Counted from the stretch's first letter, positions 44,671 to 54,446 are shown. The stretch: 64,000 bases of DNA from Candidatus Limnocylindrales bacterium (GCA_035571835.1 DATNBU010000028.1:62001-126000); one strand, 5' to 3'. The notes: generated by a model from the sequence alone, not told the origin. A program made the numbers and translations.

Positions 44671-46179
44671 TCAGAATTCGAGCTGCATGCGCGTAAGGAA
44701 GAGGTCTTCGTCCACGCGGTCGCCCGAGCCGTCGCCGCCGCCGAACATCGTGTGCTCGTAGTCGAGATAGACCGAAACGTTGTGGTTCAGATACCAGTTG
44801 ATCGCGGCGGCGATCGCATCCGCATGTCGCGCGGATTTCGACGGATCGGCGAATCCGGAGCGGAACGCCGCGGCGTCGACGTCGAGCGACGACCAGCGAA
44901 GCGCGAGCTGCCACGCGCCCCAGTGTCCGCCGCCGAAATCGAACGGATACGCCGGGTCGACGCGCTCCGGCGATGCGCGCTCGCCCGTAAGGATCCACGA
45001 CGTCCGGATCTGCCACGCCTGGTTGTCGACGGTCGCCTTGTCCCCGTCCCGCGAGAGGCGCTGCGAGCTGCGCACGTATTCGGTCAGCAGCCCGAACGGT
45101 CCTTCGTACCAGCTGGCCTGCGGCGAGATGCGCCAGCGGTCGCCGTCGGCGATCGTCGTTCCGGCCTTCGTGCCGTCGTCTTCGTAGCTGAAAAACGTCG
45201 TCCGGCCCGAAGTCTTGTAGGAGGGAAGCTGCGGCGACGAAGTCGATCCCTGCTCGCGGCCCCACGTGCCGGCGATTCCGAAGCCCGCACCGCGCAGCGG
45301 AGAGTACGGCGACGGCGCATACGGCGTCGCGAACAGGCGCGCGGCGATGTCGACTGCATCGTTGACGTCGCCGTCGCCGTTGCCGCCGTCGGGAACGCCG
45401 TTCAGAACCGCGATCGTGTACGACAGCCGGCCGCCGGTCGGATCGCCGAACAGCTCGACGCCGATGTCACGGCCGGGAACGATGTTGTCGGGTAGCGCGC
45501 GCTCGGCAAACGGCAGAGCGGTTGAACTTTCGAGCTGCTCGATTCCGAACGGCGTCTTGTACTTGCCGACGCGTAGCATGAACGCATCGGAAAAATCGGT
45601 TTCGATGTACGCATACTTGAGCGACAAGTCGCTGCCGGCGAAGTCGGGCGCGATGCGGACGATGTAGCGCTTCCAGAGCTTCGCACGCAGATCGAGGCGC
45701 GCGCGCCGGATCACGAACTGATCCACGTTCTTCCTGATGTCGCTGTCGGCGAAGAAGCGTCCGTCGGCCTGCACGTAACCGTTGATGCGCAGCTTGTACG
45801 CACCATCGCCGGAGGAGACGAAGAATCCGTCGTCGTAACCGGCTGTCGGTTTGGCAGTCCCTCCGGTCGCCTTAGCGACAGCAGGCGCCTCCACTGCCGG
45901 TGCGGCCGCCGATTCATCATGCCCACCGGCGCCCTGGATCCGGCGAGCCTGTGCAGGTGCGGCAGAACCGTGGGTATTGCGATCCTCGGGAGCACGCCCG
46001 GCGCCACGCAGCTCGGCGACTTCCTTCTCGAGCGCCTCGATCCGCCGAAGTAGCTCGGCCGTCGTGGGCTCGGAGCCGGGCGCCGGCACCGGCTCGCCGG
46101 CGCGTGCCGAAGCGTTCGCAAGCGCGAGCGAAACCAGAATGACCGCGACGACGCGGCACGCACGAGCTCTCGAAGTCAT
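44671..46179 (-). CDS. OprP/OprO-type porin with N-terminal coiled coil
   Basis: A 502-residue outer-membrane porin. Signal peptide to about residue 28, then a short coiled coil (TTAELLRRIEALEKEVAELRG) of the trimer-stabilising kind, a flexible Ala/Gly/Pro linker, and a beta-barrel that matches Porin_O_P: ADGRFFADSDIRKNVDQFVIRRARLDLR, VGKYKTPFGIEQLES and the C-terminal aromatic-ending strand (LTRMQLEF). Members take up phosphate, polyphosphate or other anions; selectivity is not evident here. GGGGGGAGAG precedes the ATG at 46179. Confidence 0.9.
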   Translation of the reverse strand: MTSRARACRVVAVILVSLALANASARAGEPVPAPGSEPTTAELLRRIEALEKEVAELRGAGRAPEDRNTHGSAAPAQARRIQGAGGHDESAAAPAVEAPAVAKATGGTAKPTAGYDDGFFVSSGDGAYKLRINGYVQADGRFFADSDIRKNVDQFVIRRARLDLRAKLWKRYIVRIAPDFAGSDLSLKYAYIETDFSDAFMLRVGKYKTPFGIEQLESSTALPFAERALPDNIVPGRDIGVELFGDPTGGRLSYTIAVLNGVPDGGNGDGDVNDAVDIAARLFATPYAPSPYSPLRGAGFGIAGTWGREQGSTSSPQLPSYKTSGRTTFFSYEDDGTKAGTTIADGDRWRISPQASWYEGPFGLLTEYVRSSQRLSRDGDKATVDNQAWQIRTSWILTGERASPERVDPAYPFDFGGGHWGAWQLALRWSSLDVDAAAFRSGFADPSKSARHADAIAAAINWYLNHNVSVYLDYEHTMFGGGDGSGDRVDEDLFLTRMQLEF

Positions 46180-46345
46180 TCTCTCCCCCCTTCGGTCGCG
46201 CGTCGGCTTCCCCACGGCGCTGCGCGGGAGCGGATGATGTCGGCAAGCCAGTCGCGCGGCAAGGCGACGCTGTGAAAAAGGACGCCTGGCCGTTCGCGCG
46301 CGGCCGGCATGCTGCTACAACCGGCCGCTTACGGAGGGTTTCCCG

Positions 46346-47074
46346 ATGCCGCAGCCAGCCGACGACAGCCGCCTTTTCGACATCATGTGGACGTGCCGCG
46401 CGATGCGGCGCCTCAAGCCCGATCCCGTCCCGGAAGAAATCCTCCTTCAGCTCGTCGATGCGGCCCTTCACGGACCGAGCGGCAGCAACGCGCAGAACTG
46501 GCGCTTCGTGATCGTGCGTGACCGCGCGCAGAAGGAGAAAATCCAGGCGCTGTGGCAGAAGACGTGGGGCTTCTATCTCGACACGTTCGCGACCGCCGGC
46601 CTGCGACCCGGTGAAACCCACGAGCAGCGCGAGAAGACCAAGGCGATCGCGACCGAGCTCGCCAATCACATTGCCGACGTACCGGCGCTCATCTTCGTAT
46701 GCGTCGCGCGCGACGAGCAGCTTGCCAAGGCACTCGCTTCACCGGCAACGGTCGTCAAGATCGTCAAGCATTTCGGTGTCGGCGGCGCTGCGCGCATGGC
46801 CATGAGCGGGCCGCGAATCTCCGGCCTTGCGGACGGATCGACCGCATATCCGGCGGTGCAGAACATTCTCCTCAGCGCTCGTGCACTCGGCCTTGGCGCC
46901 GTGCTGACGACGCAGCACTTCTTCGTGCCGGGAGAATTCGAAGCGGCCGTCGGCCTGCCGTCGACGGTCACGCTCGCTGCGGTGATTCCGGTCGGCTATC
47001 CGAAAGGAAAGTTCGGACCGGTGCAAAGGCCCGACCCGCGCGCGGTCGTGAGCTGGGACCGCTACGACGGCTGA
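46346..47074 (+). CDS. nitroreductase family protein
   Basis: The 242-residue FMN-dependent reductase has MWTCRAMRRLKPDPVPEEIL at the N-terminus, the FMN-contacting LHGPSGSNAQNWRFVIV, AYPAVQNILLSARALGLGAVLTT, and IPVGYPKGKFG near the C-terminus. Such enzymes reduce nitroaromatics, quinones or enones with NAD(P)H. The substrate is unknown. It starts after a GGAGGG ribosome site and is divergent from the porin gene. Confidence 0.9.
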   Translation: MPQPADDSRLFDIMWTCRAMRRLKPDPVPEEILLQLVDAALHGPSGSNAQNWRFVIVRDRAQKEKIQALWQKTWGFYLDTFATAGLRPGETHEQREKTKAIATELANHIADVPALIFVCVARDEQLAKALASPATVVKIVKHFGVGGAARMAMSGPRISGLADGSTAYPAVQNILLSARALGLGAVLTTQHFFVPGEFEAAVGLPSTVTLAAVIPVGYPKGKFGPVQRPDPRAVVSWDRYDG

Positions 47075-47126
47075 GCGGTATCAGGTTCGGCTTGGGCGGC
47101 GGGCTGCTACCGGGTAGCATGGTGCC

Positions 47127-47345
47127 ATGCGGTCGAAACTCGCCGAAGATCTGGCTCGTGAAAGCGATCTGGCGGTGCAACGGATGCCGGTTTCCGAGCG
47201 AGTCGCCCTGGCGCTTCGACTTGGGGAGGAAGCACTGCGGACTTTCGCGGCTCCCAATCAACTGAGCGACGAAGAAGCGCGGCATATCCTTCGCCGCAAC
47301 AATCAGATTGGACGGCGAGCTTCGAAAGTCATGAGTGACGAGTGA
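47127..47345 (+). CDS. small antitoxin-like protein
   Basis: A 72-residue, mostly helical, charged protein (QRMPVSERVALALRLGEEALRTFA). It resembles the short proteins encoded just before nucleotidyltransferase-fold genes in toxin-antitoxin-like loci. It ends in GTGA, overlapping the start of the truncated gene that follows. A functional antitoxin is inference. Confidence 0.5.
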   Translation: MRSKLAEDLARESDLAVQRMPVSERVALALRLGEEALRTFAAPNQLSDEEARHILRRNNQIGRRASKVMSDE

Positions 47346-47548
47346 ACTTGCTCGGGCAGGTTGTGGCCACCGCGTCCGATCTCATTCTTCTCAAGCTCTA
47401 TGCCGGCGCGCCGCAGGATCGGTGGGATATCGAGCGATTGCTTGCTACCTCGAACGACCCGGCGCTACGAGAAAAAATCAACGAGGACGTTGCCGATCTG
47501 CCGACAGAATGTCAGACGCTGTGGTGTGCCATTTGCGAAAAACGATGA
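47342..47548 (+). pseudogene. C-terminal remnant of a nucleotidyltransferase-fold protein
   Basis: Only 68 codons remain. The sequence ATASDLILLKLYAGAPQDRW is the characteristic C-terminal segment of DUF6036/AbiEii-like nucleotidyltransferases, normally preceded by ~100 or more residues with the catalytic G-S/D-x-D motifs, which are missing here. The GTG start overlaps the preceding small gene, as if an internal deletion removed the catalytic half. Some short stand-alone versions may exist, so remnant status is likely rather than proven. Confidence 0.55.
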
Positions 47549-47578
47549 CCCCGGAAAGCGTCAGCCTATTGGCTTGAA

Positions 47579-48589
47579 TCACTTGATCCCCACGACCATC
47601 GAGTCCGGTCCGTTCAGATGCTCGACCCGTGTCTCGCGGAAGCCGGCTTCCTTCATCCAGCGCATGCAGTCGGCCCCGGTGAAATCGAAGCCGCCGCGGG
47701 TTTCGATCAGCATGTTCAGGCTCATCAGCAGGCCGAACATGTTGACGCGACGCTCGTCGTCGATCAGCGATTCGTAGACGATCAGCGCGCCGCCGTCCGG
47801 TAGCGCCGCATACGCCTTCGCGAGAAGGAACTTCTTCTGCTCGAGATCCCAGTCGTGAAGAATGCGGCCCATCGCGAGCACGTCGGCGTTCGGAAGCGGA
47901 TCGTTGAAGAAATCTCCATCGGTGAACGTGAGGCGCCGGGAAAGTCCGGCCGAGGCCACGTATTCCTCGAAGATCGGACGCATCTGCGCAAGGTCGAAGC
48001 CGCCGCCGGTCATGTGCGGATGCGCGAGCGCGACCTGCACCGGCACGCATCCCTGCGCGCAGCCGATGTCGACGAACGCGCGGTAGCTTTTCCACGGAAA
48101 CTTCTCGGCAATCGCTTCGGCGGCGCCCATGCTGACGCCGGTCATCGCCTGTGCGAACTGCTTGAGCCGCGCCGGATCGTTGTAAAGGACAGGGAAAAGA
48201 TCGCCGCCGGTCTTGGTCTCGTTCTGCGGCTCGCCGGTGCGAAGCGCTTCGGTCAGCGAACCCCAGAACGGATAGAGACGCGCGCCGGCCATCTCGAGGA
48301 AGCCGCCGATATAGGTCGGCTTCGACGGATCGAGGAACGCGGCTCCCGCTTCGGTGTTCGCGTATCGGCCGTCGTTCTTGTCGAGCACGCCGATTGCGAC
48401 CAGCGCATCGAGGAAGTCCGCGCTCGAGCGCGGATGCAGCGACAGACGCTGCCGGAGAGTTTCGCCGTCGAGAGGCCCGCCGGCGAGCTCGCGGAAAACG
48501 CCGATCTCGATCGCGCTGAACAGCGTCTTCGACGCGGTGAACGCACCCGCAAGCGTAATGATGGGCGACGGATCGAGATTGCCGGGCAT
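47579..48589 (-). CDS. SAM-dependent O-methyltransferase with winged-helix dimerisation domain
   Basis: A 336-residue enzyme of the hydroxyindole/caffeic-acid O-methyltransferase type. The N-terminal dimerisation domain ([44 protein letters not shown]) precedes a Rossmann domain with [21 protein letters not shown], the [23 protein letters not shown] motif carrying the catalytic-type His-Asp, and ALIVYESL. Substrates are usually phenols or polyketides. GGAGG four bases before the ATG at 48589 decides the start. No biosynthetic cluster surrounds it. Confidence 0.88.
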   Translation of the reverse strand: MPGNLDPSPIITLAGAFTASKTLFSAIEIGVFRELAGGPLDGETLRQRLSLHPRSSADFLDALVAIGVLDKNDGRYANTEAGAAFLDPSKPTYIGGFLEMAGARLYPFWGSLTEALRTGEPQNETKTGGDLFPVLYNDPARLKQFAQAMTGVSMGAAEAIAEKFPWKSYRAFVDIGCAQGCVPVQVALAHPHMTGGGFDLAQMRPIFEEYVASAGLSRRLTFTDGDFFNDPLPNADVLAMGRILHDWDLEQKKFLLAKAYAALPDGGALIVYESLIDDERRVNMFGLLMSLNMLIETRGGFDFTGADCMRWMKEAGFRETRVEHLNGPDSMVVGIK

Positions 48590-48748
48590 GCTGCCTCCAG
48601 ACGAGAGAAGTTCCTGCAACAGTAGCCGGGGCATCCGGTGCGAGACAGACCTCAGGCCGATTGAGACGCAGAGGACCCGTGACTAGACTCGCCCGCGTGA
48701 ACGCTCGACCGATGCCGCCTGCTGCGGACTGCGTGGGCTGACCTCCGC

Positions 48749-51304
48749 GTGCGCACTCCCCTTCCGATCGACGACATCCTTGCTCAGATCATCGAGTCGC
48801 TCTCGCGCACACCGAACCTCGTGCTCAAGGCTCCGACGGGCGCCGGCAAGACGGTGCGCGTCGCGCCGTCGCTCGTCGGTCTCGACTGCGTCCACGGAAC
48901 GGTGCTGCTGCTCGAGCCGCGGCGCGTCGCCGCGCGCGCTGCAGCGCGCCGCATCGCAATCGAACGAGGAACTGCGCTCGGAGACGAGATCGGCTACCAC
49001 GTGCGCTTCGATCGAAAGGCCGGCGCCGCAACGCGCCTGGTCGCGATGACGTACGGAATCTTCCTGCGGCGCCTGCAGGAAGATCCGCTGCTGGCCGACG
49101 TCGGTGCGGTCGTGTTCGACGAATTCCACGAGCGCAGCCTCGACGCCGACGTTGCGCTCGCGATTGCGCGCAAGGTCCAGCGCGAGGTGCGCGAAGACCT
49201 TCGCATCGTCGTGATGTCGGCAACGCTCGACGCCAGGGCGGCCGCCGCGTTCCTCGGCGATGCGCCGGTCGTCGAAAGCGCGGGACGGCAGTATCCGATC
49301 GAGATCCGTCATCGCGCGATCGAAGACCCGAAGGCGGCCGACCGGGCGGTTGCCGCGACGGTGCGAAGCGTGCTCGACGACAGCGGCGGCGACGTTCTGG
49401 TCTTTCTTCCCGGAGTCGGCGAGATCCGGCGCGTGCACGCCGATCTCGAACCCGCGCTTGCTGCACGCAACATCGACGTGATGGATCTTTACGGCGATCT
49501 TCCAGCCGAGCAGCAGGACGCCGTGCTGCGGCGCGGTCCGCGCCGCAAGGTCGTGCTCGCAACCAACGTCGCCGAATCTTCCGTCACCATCGAGAACATT
49601 TCTGTGGTCGTCGACAGCGGGCTCGCGCGCGTGATGCGCTTCGATCCGCGCGTCGGCGTCGACCGGCTCGAGCTCGCGCGCATCTCGCGGGCCTCGGCCG
49701 ATCAGCGCGCAGGGCGTGCGGGACGTACCGGCCCCGGCATCTGCATTCGTCTGTGGAGTGCGCACGACGATCGCGCGCTGCGCCCGGCCGAGGAGCCCGA
49801 GATCCGGCGCGTCGATCTGTCGCGCGCGGTGCTCGAGCTCAAGGCGTGGGGCGAGCCCGACGTCCGATCGTTCGCGTGGTTCGAGGCGCCCGAGCCCTCG
49901 GTGCTCGATGCCGCCGAGCAGGTCCTCGCGATGCTCGGCTGTCTGTCGGGAAAAAGCCTTACTGCGATCGGACGCCGCCTTGCGCGCCTGCCGCTTCCGC
50001 CGCGCGTCGCAAGGCTGCTCATCGAGGCGGAACGGCTCGGCATCGTGCGGCGCGCCGCGATCGCGGCGGCGCTGCTCACCGAGCGCGATCCGTTCCGCCG
50101 AACCAGCGAGGACGCGAGGCAGGCACGACGTCCGAGCACCGCGTACGAATCCGACGTTCTCGAAAGGGTGCTCGCGCTCGAGCGCTTCGCCGATGCGAAG
50201 TCCTCGCACGCGTCAGCGGATCTCAGCACGGGCGCCGCGCGTTCCGTGTTTCGCGTTGCGCGCGAGCTCGAGACGTCGATCCGTGGCGAAGGCGCATCCG
50301 CCGGGCGCGAGAACGAGCCGCGCCACGCCGCCGTCGAAGAGCGTTTGCTCCAGGCGCTGCTCGTCGCGTTTCCCGATCGCGTCGCGAGGCGGCGCGCACC
50401 CGGCAGCGACCGCGCCGTCATGGTCGGCGGACGCGGCGTGCGCCTTTCGGCGGGCAGCGTGGTCGCAACTGCCGAGCTGTTCGTCTGCGTCGCGGTCGAC
50501 GGCGGACGCCGCGGCGAACGGTCCGAATCGCTCGTCTGGCAGGCCTCGGCCATCGAGCGAAGCTGGCTCTCCGCGGGCGACGTGCGCGAAGCCGTCGAGC
50601 TCGAGTTCGACGAACAGACCGAGAGCGTGACGGGGCGCAGCGTCACGCGCTACCTCGACCTCGTGCTCGACGAGAAACCGTCGCCTGCCGCGCGCGACGC
50701 GGCGTCGATCGTTCTTGCCGAGCGCGCCGCCGCAGTGCCTGCACGTGCGCTCGATCTTGCGGCTGCCGAGACCGCCGAGTGGCTCGCGCGCGCCAGATCG
50801 CTTTCGCAGTGGATGCCCGAGCTCGCGCTGCCATCGTTCGACGACGACGCGCTCTCGCGCGTTGCGCGCGGCGTCGCCGCCGGAAAGCGTTCGTTCGCCG
50901 AGATGCGCCGGGCACCGGTCCTCGACGCGCTGCGCGCCGAGCTCACCTACGAGCAGCTTCGCCTTCTCGAGCGGCACGCGCCCGAGCGGATCGCGGTGCC
51001 GAGCGGAAGCTCGGTTCGCATCGCGTACGAGCCCGGTCAGCCGCCGGTGCTCGCGGTGCGCATCCAGGAAGTGTTCGGCATGAAGGAGACGCCGCGCGTC
51101 GCGGCCGGTCGCGTTGCGGTCGTGCTGCATCTGCTGGCGCCCAATCGGCGACCCGAACAGGTAACCGACGATCTCGCGAGCTTCTGGAAGACCACGTATG
51201 CGCAGGTCCGCAAGGAGCTGCGCGCGCGCTACCCGAAGCATTCGTGGCCGGAGGATCCGCTGACCGCCGTCGCCGAGCATCGCCCGCGGCGCAAACGCAG
51301 CTGA
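48749..51304 (+). CDS. hrpB: ATP-dependent helicase HrpB
   Basis: An 851-residue DEAH-type helicase. Motif I LKAPTGAGKT, Ia EPRRVAARAAA, motif II read as DEFH (FDEFHERSLDADVAL), motif III SATL, motif V NVAESSVTI and motif VI QRAGRAGRTGPG are present. HA2-like and the HrpB-specific C-terminal domain follow, ending with LASFWKTTYAQVRKELRARYPKHSWPEDP, the HrpB signature. The cellular role of HrpB is poorly known. GTG at 48749 starts it, divergent from the O-methyltransferase gene. Confidence 0.95.
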   Translation: MRTPLPIDDILAQIIESLSRTPNLVLKAPTGAGKTVRVAPSLVGLDCVHGTVLLLEPRRVAARAAARRIAIERGTALGDEIGYHVRFDRKAGAATRLVAMTYGIFLRRLQEDPLLADVGAVVFDEFHERSLDADVALAIARKVQREVREDLRIVVMSATLDARAAAAFLGDAPVVESAGRQYPIEIRHRAIEDPKAADRAVAATVRSVLDDSGGDVLVFLPGVGEIRRVHADLEPALAARNIDVMDLYGDLPAEQQDAVLRRGPRRKVVLATNVAESSVTIENISVVVDSGLARVMRFDPRVGVDRLELARISRASADQRAGRAGRTGPGICIRLWSAHDDRALRPAEEPEIRRVDLSRAVLELKAWGEPDVRSFAWFEAPEPSVLDAAEQVLAMLGCLSGKSLTAIGRRLARLPLPPRVARLLIEAERLGIVRRAAIAAALLTERDPFRRTSEDARQARRPSTAYESDVLERVLALERFADAKSSHASADLSTGAARSVFRVARELETSIRGEGASAGRENEPRHAAVEERLLQALLVAFPDRVARRRAPGSDRAVMVGGRGVRLSAGSVVATAELFVCVAVDGGRRGERSESLVWQASAIERSWLSAGDVREAVELEFDEQTESVTGRSVTRYLDLVLDEKPSPAARDAASIVLAERAAAVPARALDLAAAETAEWLARARSLSQWMPELALPSFDDDALSRVARGVAAGKRSFAEMRRAPVLDALRAELTYEQLRLLERHAPERIAVPSGSSVRIAYEPGQPPVLAVRIQEVFGMKETPRVAAGRVAVVLHLLAPNRRPEQVTDDLASFWKTTYAQVRKELRARYPKHSWPEDPLTAVAEHRPRRKRS

Positions 51305-51377
51305 GCGAAGCGCCGGCGCCGGCATGCGCGAGCAACCGGCTTGCTGCCTTCGGACTTCGCCAATACAAGCAGTAGCG

Positions 51378-52238
51378 ATGATCCTGCATTCACATTCGTG
51401 GCGACTGGCTGCGACGGTCGTCGCCGCGCTCGTGGTCTCTGCCTCCGGTGCCCGCGCGAACGACGTCGCGGTGATGGCGACCGACGGCTACTTCGACGTT
51501 TCGCGCATCGATCCGGTCAACTTCGCGATCCACGAACCGCATTACTGGCAGCAGAACATCGCCTACGTGCTCAAGGGCGAGCAGCGCGCGATCCTGTTCG
51601 ATACCGGCTCGGGCACGCGCGACATCGCGTTCGTGGCCGACAAGGTCACCAAGAAGCCGATGACGGCGGTCGCGTCGCACATGCACTACGACCACATCGG
51701 CAGCCACGCGAGCTTCCACCAGGTCGCGATGATCGATCTTCCCGAGACGCGGGCCGCGACCAGCAACAACTGGTATTCGCCGCCGCTCACCAAAAGCCTC
51801 GGCCCGCTCGCGCACGGCTTTGCGGTCACCGAATGGTGGAAGCCCGGCGACGTGATCGACATCGGCGGGCGCAAGATCGAGGTCGTGCACATTCCCGGCC
51901 ATTCGTCGGATTCGATTGCGCTCGTCGAGCGCAAGAGCGGCTACGCGTTCGTCGGCGACCATCTTTACGGCGGCACGCTGCTGGCGAACCTGCCGGGATC
52001 CGATCTGGCGCTCTATCTGCAGTCGACGAAGAAGCTGCTGAACGACTATCCGGAGATCCGCATGGTTTTCGGTGCGCACGAGCCCGGCACGATGAAGCGC
52101 GAGTCGCTGGTCGCGCTCGAGACGGCGCTCACTGCGATTCTCGAGCAGCGCGCCCAGGGCCAGCGCATCTGGTGGCTCGGCTGGATGGTTTCGCGCTATC
52201 CGTTCGACGGGTTCACGATTCTCGCCGCCGCGCCGTAG
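51378..52238 (+). CDS. exported metallo-beta-lactamase-fold hydrolase
   Basis: The 286-residue protein begins with a signal peptide (HSWRLAATVVAALVVSASGARA). The MBL metal motif is HMHYDHIGSH, with HIPGHSSDS and FVGDHLYGG supplying further ligands and GAHE near the C-terminus. MBL-fold enzymes hydrolyse lactams, lactones, thioesters or phosphodiesters; location suggests periplasmic action. ATG at 51378 is preferred over an upstream ATG at 51324 because it starts the signal peptide. It is followed after 19 bases by the CobW gene. Confidence 0.87.
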   Translation: MILHSHSWRLAATVVAALVVSASGARANDVAVMATDGYFDVSRIDPVNFAIHEPHYWQQNIAYVLKGEQRAILFDTGSGTRDIAFVADKVTKKPMTAVASHMHYDHIGSHASFHQVAMIDLPETRAATSNNWYSPPLTKSLGPLAHGFAVTEWWKPGDVIDIGGRKIEVVHIPGHSSDSIALVERKSGYAFVGDHLYGGTLLANLPGSDLALYLQSTKKLLNDYPEIRMVFGAHEPGTMKRESLVALETALTAILEQRAQGQRIWWLGWMVSRYPFDGFTILAAAP

Positions 52239-52257
52239 CGCGGACGATTCGTCTCTC

Positions 52258-53202
52258 ATGACACGCCAGGCCCAGGTTCTCGTCGTCTCCGGCTTTCTCG
52301 GCAGCGGCAAGACCACGCTCGTGCGGCACCTGCTCGAAGAAGGACAACGCGACGGCATCCGTACGGCTGTCGTCTCCAACGAATTCGGCGAGCTCGGCAT
52401 CGACGAAGCACTGCTCGCTTCGGCCGACGGCGACTTCGTCGAGCTGTCGGGCGGCTGCGTGTGCTGCCGCCTGTCGGACGATCTTCTGAAGACGCTCCAG
52501 CAGCTGTGGGAGCGCACGCATCCGGAGCGCGTCGTCGTCGAATGCTCGGGCATCGCGCTTCCGTACGACACGCTGATCAATTTCTGGCGCGACCCGGTGC
52601 GCGAGTGGGCCACCGACGAAAGCTCGGTCGTGGTCGTCAGCGCCGAGCAGGTCGCCGCCGGCCGCGACCTCGACCATACGTTCGAAGACCAGGTGTGCTC
52701 GGCCGACCTGCTCGTGCTGAGCAAGGTCGACCTCGTCGGCGAAGAGGGCGCCGAGCGCGCCGAACAGTTGCTGCGGCGGATGCAGCCGGACGTGGCGATC
52801 GTTCGTGCGACCTACGGCAACGTCGACTCGCGCGTGTTCTTTCCGCCGGAGCCGGGCGTACGTGCCGTGCGCGCTGCCGATGCCGTGCACGACCATGCGT
52901 CGCACGCGCACGACGACTACGTCTGCGAAGAGCTCACGTTCGCGCCGGGTCTCGCCGATTCGGAGATCCAGGCTGCGCTCGAAAAGCGCGCATCGCTTCG
53001 TGCCAAAGGGTTTGTCCGCACGCGGTCCGGGCTGCGGCTCGTGCAGGGCGTTGCCGGCCGCATCGAGCTGACGACCCCTGCGTCGCCGCCGCCCGAAGCC
53101 ATCGTCGGTCGCGTTGTCGTCATCGATCGGGCAAGAACCACGGCGCCGGTGCGCGGGCCCGGCATCAGTACGGACAGCCTGAAGAGAGGAAGCCAGTCAT
53201 GA
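52258..53202 (+). CDS. CobW/COG0523 metallochaperone GTPase
   Basis: The 314-residue G3E-family GTPase has Walker A GFLGSGKTT, the metal-binding CxCC motif in GGCVCCRLSDD, the ECSGIALP switch and SKVDL. A His/Asp-rich loop (HDHASHAHDD) around residue 215 gives extra metal sites. The C-terminal CobW domain is short. COG0523 members deliver zinc, cobalt or iron to target enzymes. The gene overlaps the following split-barrel protein gene as ATGA, so that product may be its partner or client. Confidence 0.9.
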   Translation: MTRQAQVLVVSGFLGSGKTTLVRHLLEEGQRDGIRTAVVSNEFGELGIDEALLASADGDFVELSGGCVCCRLSDDLLKTLQQLWERTHPERVVVECSGIALPYDTLINFWRDPVREWATDESSVVVVSAEQVAAGRDLDHTFEDQVCSADLLVLSKVDLVGEEGAERAEQLLRRMQPDVAIVRATYGNVDSRVFFPPEPGVRAVRAADAVHDHASHAHDDYVCEELTFAPGLADSEIQAALEKRASLRAKGFVRTRSGLRLVQGVAGRIELTTPASPPPEAIVGRVVVIDRARTTAPVRGPGISTDSLKRGSQS

Positions 53203-53630
53203 AGAACGCATCCGGGATCAGCCCGACCAGAGCCGAGGGGCTTCGAATCTTCGGCGTCGTCCCGTACTCGCGCCTGACGACGTTCAAGCGCGACGGATCG
53301 CGCGTATCGGTTCCGATCTGGCAGGCCGTCGGCGGCGACAGGATCTACATGTTCACCGAAGCCGCGTCGTGGAAGGTCAAGCGCCTGCGCAACAATCCGA
53401 GGATCGAGCTGACGACCTGCGACTGGCGCGGAAACCCGGACGGCGGTCCGACGTGGACCGGCAGCGGCCACGTCGTCGGCGACAAGGCGACCGTCGCGCG
53501 CGCGTACGAAGCAATCGACCGCAAATACGGCTGGCAGAAGTGGCTGCTCGACATCGTCTCGAAGATCGGCGGCCGCTACAACGGGCGCGCAGTCCTCGAG
53601 ATCACGCTCGATGAGGCGGCGGACGCGTAA
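53199..53630 (+). CDS. PPOX-class F420/FMN-binding split-barrel protein
   Basis: A 143-residue protein of the pyridoxamine-phosphate-oxidase-like split-barrel family, in the F420-dependent branch by pattern: YSRLTTFKRDGSRVSVPIWQ, DRIYMFTEAASWKVKRLRNNPRIELTTCDWRG and the ARAYEAIDRKYGWQKW helix. These proteins bind F420H2 or FMN and reduce small substrates. ATG at 53199 overlaps the CobW stop (ATGA) and has AGAGGA upstream. Confidence 0.87.
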   Translation: MKNASGISPTRAEGLRIFGVVPYSRLTTFKRDGSRVSVPIWQAVGGDRIYMFTEAASWKVKRLRNNPRIELTTCDWRGNPDGGPTWTGSGHVVGDKATVARAYEAIDRKYGWQKWLLDIVSKIGGRYNGRAVLEITLDEAADA

Positions 53631-53636
53631 CGCCCT

Positions 53637-54446
53637 ATGCGAAGCACGGGCAATTCAGGCGCGTCGGGCGGCTCCGGCAAATCAGAGAAATCCGACAAAT
53701 CGGACAATTCGCAATGGAAAGACCACTTCAGCCACGCGAGCCGTGATTACCGGCTGTGGCGCCCCGGCTATCCGCGCGAGCTGTTCGCGTGGCTCGCGTC
53801 GCAGACTCCGGCAACGGGCCTTGCGTGGGACTGTGCGACCGGAAACGGCCAGGCCGCCGGCGTGCTCGCCGAATTCTTCTCGCGGGTCGTCGCAACCGAT
53901 GCCAGCGCGCAGCAGATCCACGAAGCCGAGCCGTACGACCGCGTCGAATATCGCGTCGCGCCGGCTGAAAAACCGCCGCTCGATGACGCGAGCGCCGATC
54001 TGGTGACCGTGGCGCAGGCCCTGCACTGGTTCGACGTCGAGCGTTTCCATGCGGAAGCGCGGCGTGTGCTGAAACCGTCGGGCGTGATCGCCGAGTGGGG
54101 CTATCAGCTCGCCGAGATCAGCGCGGAAATCGACGAGCGCGTACGGTGGTTCGCCGGCGTTACCGTCGGACCGTACTGGCCGCCCGAGCGTGCGCTCATC
54201 GATGCCGCGTACGCCGACATTCCGTTTCCGTTCGAAACCGTCGCCGCGCCGCCGTTTGCGATGAAGGCGAGCTGGGATCTCGCGCACTTCGTCGCGTATC
54301 TCGGCACGTGGTCGTCGGTATCCGCATACCGCCGCAGAGTCGGAAGCGATCCGCTGCCTGCGCTTTACGACGAGCTCGCTCCGATCTGGGGCAGCGGCGA
54401 GCGCGACGTTCGCTGGCCGCTTCACCTTCGCGTCGGCCAAAAATGA
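53637..54446 (+). CDS. class I SAM-dependent methyltransferase
   Basis: A 269-residue methyltransferase with a low-complexity Ser/Gly/Lys N-terminus (NSGASGGSGKSEKSDKSD) followed by a Methyltransf_11-type Rossmann domain: AWDCATGNGQAAGVLAEFF (motif I), VVATDAS, DLVTVAQALHWFD (motif IV-like) and EARRVLKPSGVIAEWGY. The Trp/Phe-rich C-terminal half is as in the TMT/YcgJ-like family. The substrate is unknown. Its stop codon is followed directly by copy C of the GGGGACAG palindrome. Confidence 0.88.
   Translation: MRSTGNSGASGGSGKSEKSDKSDNSQWKDHFSHASRDYRLWRPGYPRELFAWLASQTPATGLAWDCATGNGQAAGVLAEFFSRVVATDASAQQIHEAEPYDRVEYRVAPAEKPPLDDASADLVTVAQALHWFDVERFHAEARRVLKPSGVIAEWGYQLAEISAEIDERVRWFAGVTVGPYWPPERALIDAAYADIPFPFETVAAPPFAMKASWDLAHFVAYLGTWSSVSAYRRRVGSDPLPALYDELAPIWGSGERDVRWPLHLRVGQK

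Noticed and set aside
47127..47548. Functional toxin-antitoxin system
   Set aside because: The second gene lacks the catalytic half of the nucleotidyltransferase, so an active toxin is unlikely.
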